Shown here in pieces: positions 25,176-34,010 of a stretch of DNA of 64,000 bases. Both the position numbers and the translations under genes were made by a program. This DNA is from Mycolicibacterium tokaiense (GTDB lineage Bacteria; Actinomycetota; Actinomycetes; Mycobacteriales; Mycobacteriaceae). How positions within the stretch are numbered: the first letter of the stretch is position 1; each line of letters opens with the position of its first letter. Below the pieces are notes generated by a model. That model had not been told where the DNA came from. It did no database searches and worked only from the letters and a program-made list of their open reading frames with translations. The DNA lies in the NCBI RefSeq assembly GCF_010725885.1, contig NZ_AP022600.1:6014001-6078000 (forward strand), given 5' to 3'.

Positions 25176-26549
25176 TTATTGGGCTTGGCTCACCGACGAC
25201 ATGTGAAAGTCCGGAATGCGCAGCGCCGGCATGGTGGCGCGCGTGGCCCAGTCGCCCCACTCACGCGGCAAGGTCGGCTCGGCGACGCCGGCCTCGGTGG
25301 CGCGGCGCAGCAGGTCCAGCGGGCTCTCGTTGAACCGGAAGTTGTTCACCGCGGCCGTGACCTCACCGTCCTCGACCAGGTACACGCCGTCGCGGGTCAG
25401 GCCGGTGAGCAGCAGCGTGGCGGGGTCCACCTCGCGCATGTACCAGAAGGTGGTGAGCAGCAGACCGCGCTCGGTGGACGCCACCATGTCCGCAAGGTCG
25501 GCGCTGCCGCCGGTCATCATCATGTTGGTGGCCGGAATCGCAACGGGTGCATCAAATTCCGCGGCGGCCGCCCGTGGGTAGGCCAGCGCGTTGATCACCC
25601 CGTCGCGGATCCAGTCCACCCGGGGGATCACCAGACCGTTGTCGAACACCGACTGACGCTCCGAGGACGTCCCCACGGACACGAAGGGAGCACACTCCTG
25701 GCCGGGCTCGACGGGATCGGAGTACAGCGTCAGCGGCAGGTCGGTGAGCTTCTCCCCCACTCGGGTCCCGCCGCCGGGCGCGGACAGCGCGCTGCGGCCT
25801 TCCTGGGCACCGCGGCCGTCCATGGTCCAGCCGAGGTAGATCATCATGTCGGCCACCGTAGAGGGAGGCATCAGGGTCTCGTACCGCCCGGCGGGCAATT
25901 CGACTGTGCGAGAAGCCCATCCGAGCCTGCGGTCGAGCTCCTGGAGCAGTGCATCGGTGGGCACGTCGACGAACCAGGGAGTGCTGACCCCGGCCCACGC
26001 GCTGGCCCCTGCGCGTTTGGCGTTGATCTCCACGGTGCCCGTGGGCTGGGTGAAGCGCCGCCGCACCCCGGTGGAGGTGGCCAGCCAGGTGGTCTCCACG
26101 ACATGGTGGGCGAATCCGTAGAGCTGGTCGGCGCCGGCGAAGGCCGGGGCCAGCGAGCCGGCCACCGCGCCGAACACCTCGGCACCGGTGCCGGGGCCGG
26201 GATGGTCCCAATCCTCGGGCGTGCTGGTGTCAACCAACAGCGGAAAGCCGTCGCGGGCTTCGGGTGCCGACCGCGCCGCCAGTTGAGCGGCGGTGACCAG
26301 GACCGCGATGGTGTCCGGGTCCACGTCGGAAGACTGCACCGATCCGACATGGGCTTTGTCACCGTGACGCACGATGGAGATGACGGTGGTGCTGCGGCTG
26401 ATCGACACCCCGTTGGTGGTCATGGAATTGCCCGCCCAGCGCAGTGAGGCGTCGGTGGTGTCGGTGACCAGGACGATGGTCTCGTCGGAGCCGCTGCCCT
26501 GGTCGGCGGCGGCCAGAGCGATCTCGACGACAAGCGGTGCGGGAATCAT
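25176..26549 (-). CDS. PmbA/TldE-like subunit of TldD-TldE protease
   Basis: A 457-residue member of the TldD/PmbA family, the non-catalytic partner that forms a heterodimeric metalloprotease with TldD. It lacks the HExxxH motif. Family features seen include VDWIRDGVINALAYPR, ATNMMMTGGSADLADMVAS near residue 360, and the C-terminal GVYLVEDGEVTAAVNNFRFNESPLDLL. Its ATG overlaps the TldD stop by 4 bp, so the pair is made in equal amounts. In E. coli the complex processes microcin B17 and CcdA. The M. tuberculosis counterpart (Rv2314c, from memory) has the same length. Confidence 0.88.
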   Translation of the reverse strand: MIPAPLVVEIALAAADQGSGSDETIVLVTDTTDASLRWAGNSMTTNGVSISRSTTVISIVRHGDKAHVGSVQSSDVDPDTIAVLVTAAQLAARSAPEARDGFPLLVDTSTPEDWDHPGPGTGAEVFGAVAGSLAPAFAGADQLYGFAHHVVETTWLATSTGVRRRFTQPTGTVEINAKRAGASAWAGVSTPWFVDVPTDALLQELDRRLGWASRTVELPAGRYETLMPPSTVADMMIYLGWTMDGRGAQEGRSALSAPGGGTRVGEKLTDLPLTLYSDPVEPGQECAPFVSVGTSSERQSVFDNGLVIPRVDWIRDGVINALAYPRAAAAEFDAPVAIPATNMMMTGGSADLADMVASTERGLLLTTFWYMREVDPATLLLTGLTRDGVYLVEDGEVTAAVNNFRFNESPLDLLRRATEAGVAEPTLPREWGDWATRATMPALRIPDFHMSSVSQAQ

Positions 26550-28063
26550 CAGTGGCCCCCTTCGATGCGAGTGTTGAGCACGTTGACGCCGCGGAACAAC
26601 GCCGACGGGCACCCGTGGCTGACCGCGGCCACCTGACCGGGCTGAGCCTTGCCGCAGTTGAAGGCGCCGCCCAGCACCCAGGTGCTCGGGCCGCCGACGG
26701 CCTCCATCGAATTCCAGAAGTCGGTGGTGGTGGCCTGGTACGCGACATCACGCAACTGCCCGTCCAGGCGGCCGTCGCGGATGCGGTAGAACCTCTGCCC
26801 GGTGAACTGGAAGTTGTAGCGCTGCATGTCGATCGACCAACTCTTGTCGCCGACGATGAAGATGCCGTCAGACACCCGGGAGATCAGATCCTGCGTCGAG
26901 ATGTCCTCGGCCGCGGGCTGCAGCGACACGTTGGCCATCCGCTGAATCGGGACGTGGTGCGGCGAGTCGGCGTACGAGCAGCCGTTGGACCGCGATTGGC
27001 CCAGGCGCGGGGCGAACACGCGGTCCAGCTGGTAACCGACGAAGATCCCGTCGCGCACCAGATCCCAGCTCTGCGCCTGCACCCCTTCGTCGTCGTAGCC
27101 GATGCTGGCCAGTCCGTGGGGCACGGTGCGGTCGGCGGTCACGTGCATCACCGGGGAGCCGTAGCGCATGGTGCCCAGCTTGTCCGGCGTGGCGAACGAC
27201 GTCCCGGCGTAGGCCGCTTCGTACCCGATGGCCCGGTCGTATTCGGTTGCGTGACCGATGGATTCGTGAATGGTCAACCACAGGTTGGACGGATCGATCA
27301 CCAGGTCGGTGGGGCCCGCAACCACCGAGGGCGCCTTGACCTTCTCGGTCAGCAGACCCGGCAGCTCGGCCAGTTCCTGCGACCAGTTCCACACGTCGTC
27401 ACCGGCCAGCACCTCCCAGCCCCGACCGTACGGCGGGGACAGCGTCCCCATCGACTCGAAGGACCCAGCAGCGGCATCGACAGCCACCGCCTCGAGCATC
27501 GGCATCACCCGCACGCGCTGCTGGGTGATCGAGGACCCGAAGGTGTCGGCGTAGAACGTCTGCTCCTTGACCGCGTTCATCCCGGCCGAAACGTGGTCCA
27601 CCCCGTCGGCGGCCAGCAGCCGGCCGGCGTACTCCCCCAGAAGGGTGATCTTGTCCGGCGTCGGCACCTCGAACGGGTCGATCAGGTAGTCCGACACCCA
27701 GGTGGCGTCGGCGTACACGGGCTCGGCGGCCAGATCGACCTGCTCGGCGTTCAGCGGCTCGAGCACGGTGGCCACGGACACCGCACGGCGCGCCGTCTCG
27801 GCGGCGACGTCGGCAGTCAGCTCGGCGTGGGAGGCGAAGCCCCAGGTGCCGTTGACGATCACCCGCACCGCGAGCCCGACCTCCCGGGACTCCACCGCGC
27901 TCTCCAGCTCGGCGTCGCGCAGCTGGATGTACTCGCTGGTGATGCGATGGATGCGCAGGTCGGCGTAGCTGGCGCCGGCGGAGACGGCCGCGGCCAGCGC
28001 GGCGTCGGCGAGAGCTTGGCGGGGCAGGTCAAGGAAGTCGGGGTCGACCGGGCGGGCAGTCAC
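26549..28063 (-). CDS. tldD: TldD metalloprotease subunit
   Basis: A 504-residue catalytic subunit of the TldD/TldE peptidase. The zinc motif HESIGH (HExxxH) lies near residue 243 in WLTIHESIGHATEYDRAIG, and the metal-site C-terminal region FNCGKAQPGQ is present. The GTG start at 28063 is favoured because a -10-like TAACGT ends 8 nt upstream and the conserved domain begins soon after; an upstream ATG would run into the divergent gene. The complex degrades small unfolded peptides; no RiPP precursor or biosynthetic enzyme is seen nearby, so the mycobacterial substrate is unknown. Confidence 0.9.
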   Translation of the reverse strand: MTARPVDPDFLDLPRQALADAALAAAVSAGASYADLRIHRITSEYIQLRDAELESAVESREVGLAVRVIVNGTWGFASHAELTADVAAETARRAVSVATVLEPLNAEQVDLAAEPVYADATWVSDYLIDPFEVPTPDKITLLGEYAGRLLAADGVDHVSAGMNAVKEQTFYADTFGSSITQQRVRVMPMLEAVAVDAAAGSFESMGTLSPPYGRGWEVLAGDDVWNWSQELAELPGLLTEKVKAPSVVAGPTDLVIDPSNLWLTIHESIGHATEYDRAIGYEAAYAGTSFATPDKLGTMRYGSPVMHVTADRTVPHGLASIGYDDEGVQAQSWDLVRDGIFVGYQLDRVFAPRLGQSRSNGCSYADSPHHVPIQRMANVSLQPAAEDISTQDLISRVSDGIFIVGDKSWSIDMQRYNFQFTGQRFYRIRDGRLDGQLRDVAYQATTTDFWNSMEAVGGPSTWVLGGAFNCGKAQPGQVAAVSHGCPSALFRGVNVLNTRIEGGH

Positions 28064-28071
28064 GGATCCCC

Positions 28072-28077
28072 ACGTTA
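28072..28077 (-). promoter_or_regulatory. -10 element for tldD, leaderless start
   Basis: TAACGT on the minus strand, 8 nt before the GTG at 28063. Confidence 0.4.
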
Positions 28078-28099
28078 GCGGCCACCCCCCGGGGGCGCG

Positions 28100-28105
28100 G
28101 ATACT
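28100..28105 (+). promoter_or_regulatory. -10 element for the Cys/His-tailed protein
   Basis: GATACT ends 8 nt before ATG 28114. With TAACGT on the other strand at 28072-28077, this makes a compact divergent leaderless promoter. Confidence 0.4.
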
Positions 28106-28113
28106 GGACCACG

Positions 28114-28617
28114 ATGGAAAAGGACCGGGCACCCGTGATGAGCGCGCTGACACCTGCCCTGCGCGACGAGATCGACCGACTGCTGCACACCAGTGATCCG
28201 GTGTTCAACCACGGTGAGGTGCTGCGCAGTATCGAGGCCGGCGCCACCGCCGAGCAGATCGCCGCCAAGCACCGCAGGACCGCCGCCGACGTCGAGGCGT
28301 ACATGAAGAGTCTGCAGCATCTGCTGGTCGGCACCATCCCGGCCAGCCGCACCGCGGCGGCCACCAACGCCGCGGCCTACCGGGAGCTGTTGAGCCGGGA
28401 GCTGTCCCCGGGGCTGCAGAGTTACGCCGAGGAACGGCTGCAGCGGCTGCTGGCGATCAACCCGGACGCCACCAGGGCGCCAGCCGCCCCGGCGCGCCCG
28501 CGGGTGACCAAGCCCAAGACGGCGCCGGCCAAGCCGACGCGCACCCCGATCCCGGAGCCGACGCGGGACAAGATGTGCCCGGACTGCTTCCAGGTGCATG
28601 CCGGCGACTGCTACTGA
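28114..28617 (+). CDS. Conserved protein with helix-turn-helix-like core and zinc-knuckle-like tail
   Basis: A 167-residue protein of unknown function. The N-terminal half is helical and contains VLRSIEAGATAEQIAAKHRRTAADVEAYMKSL, which resembles a helix-turn-helix. A basic Ala/Pro/Lys linker follows (near 130-150). The last 13 residues, CPDCFQVHAGDCY, hold a CX2CX3HX3C set close to the CCHC zinc knuckle of nucleic-acid-binding proteins. A second in-frame ATG lies at 28138. The gene faces tldD across about 50 bp. Nucleic-acid binding is inference from the basic linker and the tail motif. Confidence 0.7.
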   Translation: MEKDRAPVMSALTPALRDEIDRLLHTSDPVFNHGEVLRSIEAGATAEQIAAKHRRTAADVEAYMKSLQHLLVGTIPASRTAAATNAAAYRELLSRELSPGLQSYAEERLQRLLAINPDATRAPAAPARPRVTKPKTAPAKPTRTPIPEPTRDKMCPDCFQVHAGDCY

Positions 28618-28658
28618 CGCTGTCGTAACTGTCGACCCGAGTGGGTATGGGGTCTCTC

Positions 28659-29639
28659 ATGACGGTCATCGGGTTCCACTGCTCGCACGAACAGATCGAT
28701 CCGCGCCAACTGCTGCGCGACGTCCAGCACGCCGAACAGGCCGGCTTCACCGCGGGGATGTCGAGTGACCACTTCAGCCCCTGGAGTGAACGGCAGAACG
28801 AATCGGGGTTCGCCTGGTCGTTTCTCGGCGCCGCCCTGGCCACCACCGACCTGCCGTTCGGTGTGGTGAACGCACCGGGGCAGCGCTATCACCCGGCCAT
28901 CATCGCCCAGTCCATCGCGACGCTGGCGCAGATGTTCCCGGGTCGGTTCTGGGCGGCACTGGGATCCGGTGAGGCCTCCAACGAACGCATCAACGGCGAG
29001 GTGTGGCCGCGCAAAGAAGTTCGCGACCAGCGCCTGCTCGAATGCGTCGACGTCATCCGCCGTCTGCTGCGCGGCGAGGAGGTCAGCCATGACGGTCTCA
29101 TCCACGTCAACCGCGCCAAGCTCTGGACCCTCCCCGAGCAGGTCCCTGATCTGGTCGGGCCGGCGGTGTCGGTGGAAACCGCGGCCCGGCACGCATCCTG
29201 GGCCGACGCGTTGATCACCGTCAACCAACCGGCCGACACACTGCGCCGTGTGCTCGGCGCCTATCGCGACGCCGGCGGCCGCGGGCCGGCACGGTTGCAG
29301 ATCCACCTGAGCTGGGCTCCCACCGAGGACGAAGCGCTGGCGATCGCGCACGATCAGTGGCGCAACAACGTGGTCGGACCGCCGGTGTCCTGGGACATCG
29401 AGACAGTCGAGGCGTTCGACACCATCGGTGAAACCGTCACCCCGGACCAGATGCACAAGTCGGTGCGCATCTCCAGCGACCTGGGCCGGCACGCCGCCTG
29501 GCTGCACGAGTATCTCGAACAGGGTTGGGACGAGCTGTATCTGCACTTCGTGGGGCAACAGCAGAGCGCCTACATCGATGCCTTCGGTGAGCACGTGTTA
29601 CCGCAGCTGTCCCCGGCGGCGCCGGCGGTGCCCGCATGA
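28659..29639 (+). CDS. Luciferase-like oxidoreductase, probable non-F420 flavin type
   Basis: A 326-residue TIM-barrel member of the luciferase-like monooxygenase superfamily: TVIGFHCSHEQIDPRQLLRD, SSDHFSPWSERQNESGFAWS (an SDHFxPW motif shared with F420 enzymes), ALGSGEASNERINGEVWP, and VSVETAARHASWADALITV. Its pattern matches, from memory, the TIGR03885 group thought to have reverted from F420 to an ordinary flavin. The start could be ATG 28659 or an in-frame GTG at 28641. The stop overlaps the GH13 gene by ATGA, so the two proteins are co-expressed. The substrate is unknown. Confidence 0.8.
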   Translation: MTVIGFHCSHEQIDPRQLLRDVQHAEQAGFTAGMSSDHFSPWSERQNESGFAWSFLGAALATTDLPFGVVNAPGQRYHPAIIAQSIATLAQMFPGRFWAALGSGEASNERINGEVWPRKEVRDQRLLECVDVIRRLLRGEEVSHDGLIHVNRAKLWTLPEQVPDLVGPAVSVETAARHASWADALITVNQPADTLRRVLGAYRDAGGRGPARLQIHLSWAPTEDEALAIAHDQWRNNVVGPPVSWDIETVEAFDTIGETVTPDQMHKSVRISSDLGRHAAWLHEYLEQGWDELYLHFVGQQQSAYIDAFGEHVLPQLSPAAPAVPA

Positions 29640-31312
29640 GGAAGATCGACACCGGCGATCTGTGGTGGAAGAACGCCGTACTGTACTGCGCGGACATCGA
29701 GACGTTCTACGACTGGAACGGCGACGGCTGCGGCGACATCCGCGGCATGACCGAACGCATCGAGTACCTGGCGGATCTGGGCATCAACTGCCTGTGGCTG
29801 ATGCCGTTCTACCCGACCGCCCGCAAGGACGACGGCTATGACATCACCGACTTCTTCAGCGTGGATCCCCGGCTGGGCAACCTCGGCGATTTTGTGGAAC
29901 TGGTGCGCACCGCCAAAGCCCACGGCATTCGCGTCATCGTCGATTTTGTCATGAACCACACCTCCGATGCCCACCCGTGGTTCAAGTCCGCCCGCCGCAG
30001 CGTCGACGACCCCTATCGCGACTACTACGTGTGGACCGACACCGAACCGCCCGACACCAGCAAGGACGTCGTCTTTCCCGATCAGGAGGACAGCCTCTGG
30101 GAGCACGACCCGAAGACCGGCCAGTGGTACCTGCACCATTTCTACAAGCACCAACCCGACCTCAACATCGCCAATCCTGCAGTCCAGGAGGAGATCTCGC
30201 GGACACTGGGATTCTGGCTGCAGCTCGGCGTCGCGGGGTTCCGGGTGGACGCCGTACCGTTCCTGTTCGCCCGCGACGGCGCGCCGGATGACCCGGGGAG
30301 TTTCGACCCCTACGAGTACCTGGGCGACGTGCGCAATTTCGTCACCCGCCGGGTCGGTGACGCGGTGCTGCTCGGCGAGGTGAACGTGCCGTACAAGGAC
30401 CAGAAGGCATTCTTCGGTGGGTCCGACGGCGACGGGCTCAACATGCAGTTCGACTTCATCGGAATGCAGAACATCTACCTGTCCCTGGCCCGTGGCGACG
30501 CCCGACCACTGGCCAAGGCCCTGCGTCAACGCCCCGCGCTCGACATCACCAGTCAGTGGGCCAACTTCGTGCGCAACCACGACGAACTCACCCTCGACAA
30601 ACTCAGCGACAGCGAGCGGCAGGAAGTCTTCGACGCCTTCGGCCCCGACCCGGACATGCAGCTGTACAACCGGGGGCTGCGGCGCAGGCTGCCGGCCATG
30701 CTCGGCGGTGACGAACACCGGATGCGGATGGTCTACTCGCTGGCGTTCTCCCTACCGGGCACACCGGTGCTGTTCTACGGCGAAGAGCTGGGGATGGCCG
30801 AGAACCTGGATGTGCCGGGGCGATTCGCGGTGCGCACTCCGATGCAGTGGACCAGCGGTGACAACGGGGGCTTCTCCAGCGCAGCCAAACGGCGACTGCC
30901 CCGCCCCCTGCCGGACGGACTGTACGGGCCGGAGCGGGTCAACGCCGCCGATCAGCGCCACGATCACGACTCGTTCTGGTGGTTCATCCGCGATCTCATC
31001 TACACCTACCGCCAGCAGCCCGAGATCGGCTGGTCCACGGTGGAGGTGCTCAAGCAACCGCACCGTGCCGTGCTGGCACACGCCTGCCGGGAGGCGTCGG
31101 GCTGGATGATGATCGGGCTGCACAACTTCGGTGACCAGAGCGTCCTGGTCCCGCTGGAGGTGGCGGATGCGCCCCCGGGATCGGTGCTGGTGGATCTGCT
31201 CGACGGCAGAGCCCAGCACCCGGTGGACCAGCGCCGGGTCGAGATGCCGCTGGACCCCTTCGGCTACCGCTGGTTGCGGCTGGTGCGGCCGGGCGACGCT
31301 CCGATCATCTGA
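29636..31312 (+). CDS. GH13 alpha-amylase family enzyme, trehalose synthase-like
   Basis: A 558-residue glycoside hydrolase family 13 protein related to trehalose synthase/amylosucrase-like enzymes. Region I is DFVMNHTS, region II GFRVDAVPF with the nucleophile Asp near 204, region III LLGEVNVPY with the acid Glu near 247, and region IV NFVRNHDEL with the stabilising Asp. The length is near that of TreS, which interconverts maltose and trehalose, but several loops differ, so the exact reaction is uncertain. It is translationally coupled to the upstream luciferase-like gene, a pairing that suggests a shared pathway. Confidence 0.87.
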   Translation: MRKIDTGDLWWKNAVLYCADIETFYDWNGDGCGDIRGMTERIEYLADLGINCLWLMPFYPTARKDDGYDITDFFSVDPRLGNLGDFVELVRTAKAHGIRVIVDFVMNHTSDAHPWFKSARRSVDDPYRDYYVWTDTEPPDTSKDVVFPDQEDSLWEHDPKTGQWYLHHFYKHQPDLNIANPAVQEEISRTLGFWLQLGVAGFRVDAVPFLFARDGAPDDPGSFDPYEYLGDVRNFVTRRVGDAVLLGEVNVPYKDQKAFFGGSDGDGLNMQFDFIGMQNIYLSLARGDARPLAKALRQRPALDITSQWANFVRNHDELTLDKLSDSERQEVFDAFGPDPDMQLYNRGLRRRLPAMLGGDEHRMRMVYSLAFSLPGTPVLFYGEELGMAENLDVPGRFAVRTPMQWTSGDNGGFSSAAKRRLPRPLPDGLYGPERVNAADQRHDHDSFWWFIRDLIYTYRQQPEIGWSTVEVLKQPHRAVLAHACREASGWMMIGLHNFGDQSVLVPLEVADAPPGSVLVDLLDGRAQHPVDQRRVEMPLDPFGYRWLRLVRPGDAPII

Positions 31313-31321
31313 GAACGGGCC

Positions 31322-32764
31322 CTACCGTTCCAGTGCCCGCAACGCCAACCACGCCGCAGCCCGGTCATCGGGGTTGGACATCGACAGCGCGGTGAGTTCC
31401 TCGATGCGCCGGATGCGGTTGGCCAGCGTCTGACGGTGCACTTTCAGCCGCGACGCGGTGGTTCCCCAGGCGCCGTGTTCGGCCAGGAAGATCTTGAGCG
31501 TGCGGGTCAGCTCCCCGTGGGTGCCGGTGCTGTCGTCACGTAGCGGATCGAGCACCGCGGCAAGGCGATTGCCGTCGACGCCGTCCAACCGATCGAGCAC
31601 ATAGGACACCGTGGGCATGGCTTGGTAGCGCACCGCCGTGCGGGCATCGGCGACGGCGATCTCGTGCGCCTGCCGGGCTTCGGCGGCAGTGCGCGCCAAG
31701 CCGTCGGTAGGTGCCGGTGACCCGAGGCCCAGCCGCAGCGCGATCCGCGCCTCGTCGAGGAAACTCTCCGCGCGCGCCACCAACTCGTCGGCCTTGTCGG
31801 TCTTGATGAACCCCATGATCCGGCCGCGATCCTCAGCCAGAACGTGGACGGCACCGATCTCGTCGAACCAGCGCAGCACGATGCGTTCCAGGTCAACGGA
31901 TTTGGAGCGCGAGGTCAGGACGAAACCGGTCAACGTCGACTCGTGCACCCCCCACCGGCGCAGGAGTGCCGACGCCGCGGGCCCGCCGGTCAGCAGCGTT
32001 GCCACCATGGTCTCGCGGCCCAGTCGCTCGGTGACCGAGTGATCGTGGCTGCGCAGTTTGAGGTCCAGCAGCGCTGCAGCCTGAGACGCCAGGTCGCGGC
32101 TGTAGCTGGTGGAATGGTCACGCGAGGACACCACGAGGTAAGCGCTGAGGTCTTCACCGGAGCCCACCGGATGGACCTGCAGCCCGGGATGGCGGACCCG
32201 CACGGGCCGGTTGAAGGCAACGGCCACAGCATCTTTGACGTGCAAACCGCCGGCGGCAGCCGTGGTGATCACCTGGCCGTGGGCGTCGAGCAGCACAGCC
32301 CAGCCGTCGATGCGGTGCGCCAGTTCGGCCACCACCGCTTCGGCGCCGCCGCGGCGGGCGACCTGGGTGAGAACTTTGGTACCGGTGGTGACCAACCGAT
32401 CCTCGGCCGCCCGGTCGGACGCCAGCAGCGCCACCAGTCGGGCGTAGAGCAACTCCGGTTCGGGCTCGGACGCGGCGATGACGCACAGTTCTTTGTCGAC
32501 GGTCAGCGCCGACAGGTCGCCCTGTCCCCCGGCGGCGAGCAGCACCGCCCCGGACAGCGCGGCGGCGCGGTCGTCGCCGGCCCGCAGCGCGGCCTCGAGA
32601 GCGTCGACGTGGGCGACCACCAGGGTGGCGTAGAAACGGTGCCCCACCACGACGAACTCGTCGAGCCGGACCACCGCGTCGACCGGGGTGGAGGCCACAA
32701 GACCAGCGCCCAGTCGGAGCTCGCCGCTCACCACCGCCGCGATCGAACCCAGGTCCCACGCCAC
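31322..32764 (-). CDS. PucR family transcriptional regulator
   Basis: A 480-residue regulator. The C-terminal PucR helix-turn-helix is clear (TLKIFLAEHGAWGTTASRLKVH, RQTLANRIRRIEELT), preceded by a GGDEF-like/CdaR region (near 255-370) and an N-terminal sensor. The GTG at 32764 is chosen because TACACT lies 6 nt upstream, a leaderless arrangement; an ATG 15 codons upstream is possible. It is divergent from the alcohol dehydrogenase-APC permease operon. PucR proteins usually activate neighbouring catabolic genes in response to the substrate. Confidence 0.86.
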   Translation of the reverse strand: MAWDLGSIAAVVSGELRLGAGLVASTPVDAVVRLDEFVVVGHRFYATLVVAHVDALEAALRAGDDRAAALSGAVLLAAGGQGDLSALTVDKELCVIAASEPEPELLYARLVALLASDRAAEDRLVTTGTKVLTQVARRGGAEAVVAELAHRIDGWAVLLDAHGQVITTAAAGGLHVKDAVAVAFNRPVRVRHPGLQVHPVGSGEDLSAYLVVSSRDHSTSYSRDLASQAAALLDLKLRSHDHSVTERLGRETMVATLLTGGPAASALLRRWGVHESTLTGFVLTSRSKSVDLERIVLRWFDEIGAVHVLAEDRGRIMGFIKTDKADELVARAESFLDEARIALRLGLGSPAPTDGLARTAAEARQAHEIAVADARTAVRYQAMPTVSYVLDRLDGVDGNRLAAVLDPLRDDSTGTHGELTRTLKIFLAEHGAWGTTASRLKVHRQTLANRIRRIEELTALSMSNPDDRAAAWLALRALER

Positions 32765-32770
32765 GGTGGC

Positions 32771-32776
32771 AGTGTA
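32771..32776 (-). promoter_or_regulatory. -10 element for PucR gene, leaderless start
   Basis: TACACT on the minus strand ends 6 nt before the GTG at 32764. Confidence 0.45.
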
Positions 32777-32884
32777 CGAGATGGTGAAATCACGCCGTCG
32801 TATCCACACTTTGTGCCAGTGACGCAGCGCACCTCACGGACCTACGATCAGCCGGCCCGACCACACGCAACCGTGAGGAGCACC

Positions 32885-33982
32885 ATGAAAGGCGTCGTCT
32901 ACCGCAATCCGGAGACGCCCATCGAGATCGCCGACATCCGGCTGGATCCGCCCAAGGCGGGCGAGGTGCGCGTCAAGATCGCCGCGGCCGGCGTCTGCCA
33001 TTCCGACCTGCACGTCAAGCGCGGGGAATGGGACGCGCCGGCACCGCTGGTGATGGGCCACGAAGGGTCAGGCGTTGTCGTCGAACTCGGCGAGGGCGTG
33101 ACCTCGCTGGCAGTGGGCGATCACGTGGTGCTCAGCTGGGTCCCGCCGTGCGGCGAATGCCGCTACTGCCGATCCGGGCACGAAGCCCGCTGCCAGAAGG
33201 TTGCGACGCTGGTGGCCCCGCACGGCGTCCTGTTCGACGGCACGTCACGGCTGTCCCGCGACGGCGAAGCACTGCACCACTACCTGGGCGTGTCCTCCTT
33301 CGCCGAAGAAGTCGTGGTGCCCGCGTCCGGTGCCGTGAAGGTGCGCGACGACGCCCCCCTGGACGTGGTGGCCGTGGTGGGCTGCGCGGTGGCCACCGGA
33401 GTGGGCGCGGTGACCAACACCGCCGCCGTGGTCCCCGGCTCAACGGTCGCCGTGATCGGTTGCGGCGGTGTGGGACTCAACGTCATCCAGGGCGCACGAC
33501 TCGCCGGCGCCGAACGCATCATCGCCATCGACGTCCTGCCCGGCAAAACCCAACTGGCCGTCCAGTTCGGTGCGACCGACCGCATCGACGCCCCCAAAGG
33601 CGACGTCGTGGACCAGCTGTTCGAACTGATCCCCGACGGCGTGGACTACGCCTTCGACGCGATCGGCCGGACCTCCACCACCGAACAGGCCATCAGGATG
33701 CTGGGCCTCGGCGGGGCCGCGGTGATCGTCGGCCTGCCGCCCACCGGCGCCCGGGCATCTTTCGAACCGCTGGTCCTGGCCGAGGCCGACCAGCGGATCC
33801 TCGGCTCGAACTACGGCTCGGTGCGGCCGTCCATCGACATTCCCGCGCTGGTCGACCGTTACATGGACGGCCAGCTCAAACTCGACCCGCTGATCTCGGC
33901 GCGTCGCCCCCTGGCCGAAACCGCCGAAGCCTTCCAGGAACTCGAGTCCGGCGAGGCCCTGCGCACCCTGCTCATCCCCTGA
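32885..33982 (+). CDS. Zinc-dependent alcohol dehydrogenase (class III-like)
   Basis: A 365-residue MDR alcohol dehydrogenase. Catalytic zinc ligands are in GVCHSDLH (Cys near 38) and GHEGSGVV, structural zinc cysteines are in CGECRYCRSGHEARC (near 90-104), and the NAD-binding motif VIGCGGVGLNVIQGARLAGA lies near 195. GTGAGGAGCACC precedes the ATG. A permease follows after 28 bp and PucR is divergent, so the trio probably takes up and oxidises an alcohol or amino-alcohol. The mycothiol- or NDMA-dependent subclasses cannot be decided from sequence alone. Confidence 0.9.
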   Translation: MKGVVYRNPETPIEIADIRLDPPKAGEVRVKIAAAGVCHSDLHVKRGEWDAPAPLVMGHEGSGVVVELGEGVTSLAVGDHVVLSWVPPCGECRYCRSGHEARCQKVATLVAPHGVLFDGTSRLSRDGEALHHYLGVSSFAEEVVVPASGAVKVRDDAPLDVVAVVGCAVATGVGAVTNTAAVVPGSTVAVIGCGGVGLNVIQGARLAGAERIIAIDVLPGKTQLAVQFGATDRIDAPKGDVVDQLFELIPDGVDYAFDAIGRTSTTEQAIRMLGLGGAAVIVGLPPTGARASFEPLVLAEADQRILGSNYGSVRPSIDIPALVDRYMDGQLKLDPLISARRPLAETAEAFQELESGEALRTLLIP

Positions 33983-34010
33983 CCCTTCCCACGAGTGACG
34001 GAGACCCACC

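Noticed and set aside
24609..26447. 612-residue plus-strand frame across the lipoprotein and PmbA genes
   Set aside because: Spans two real minus-strand genes and is Pro/His/Gly-rich; shadow.
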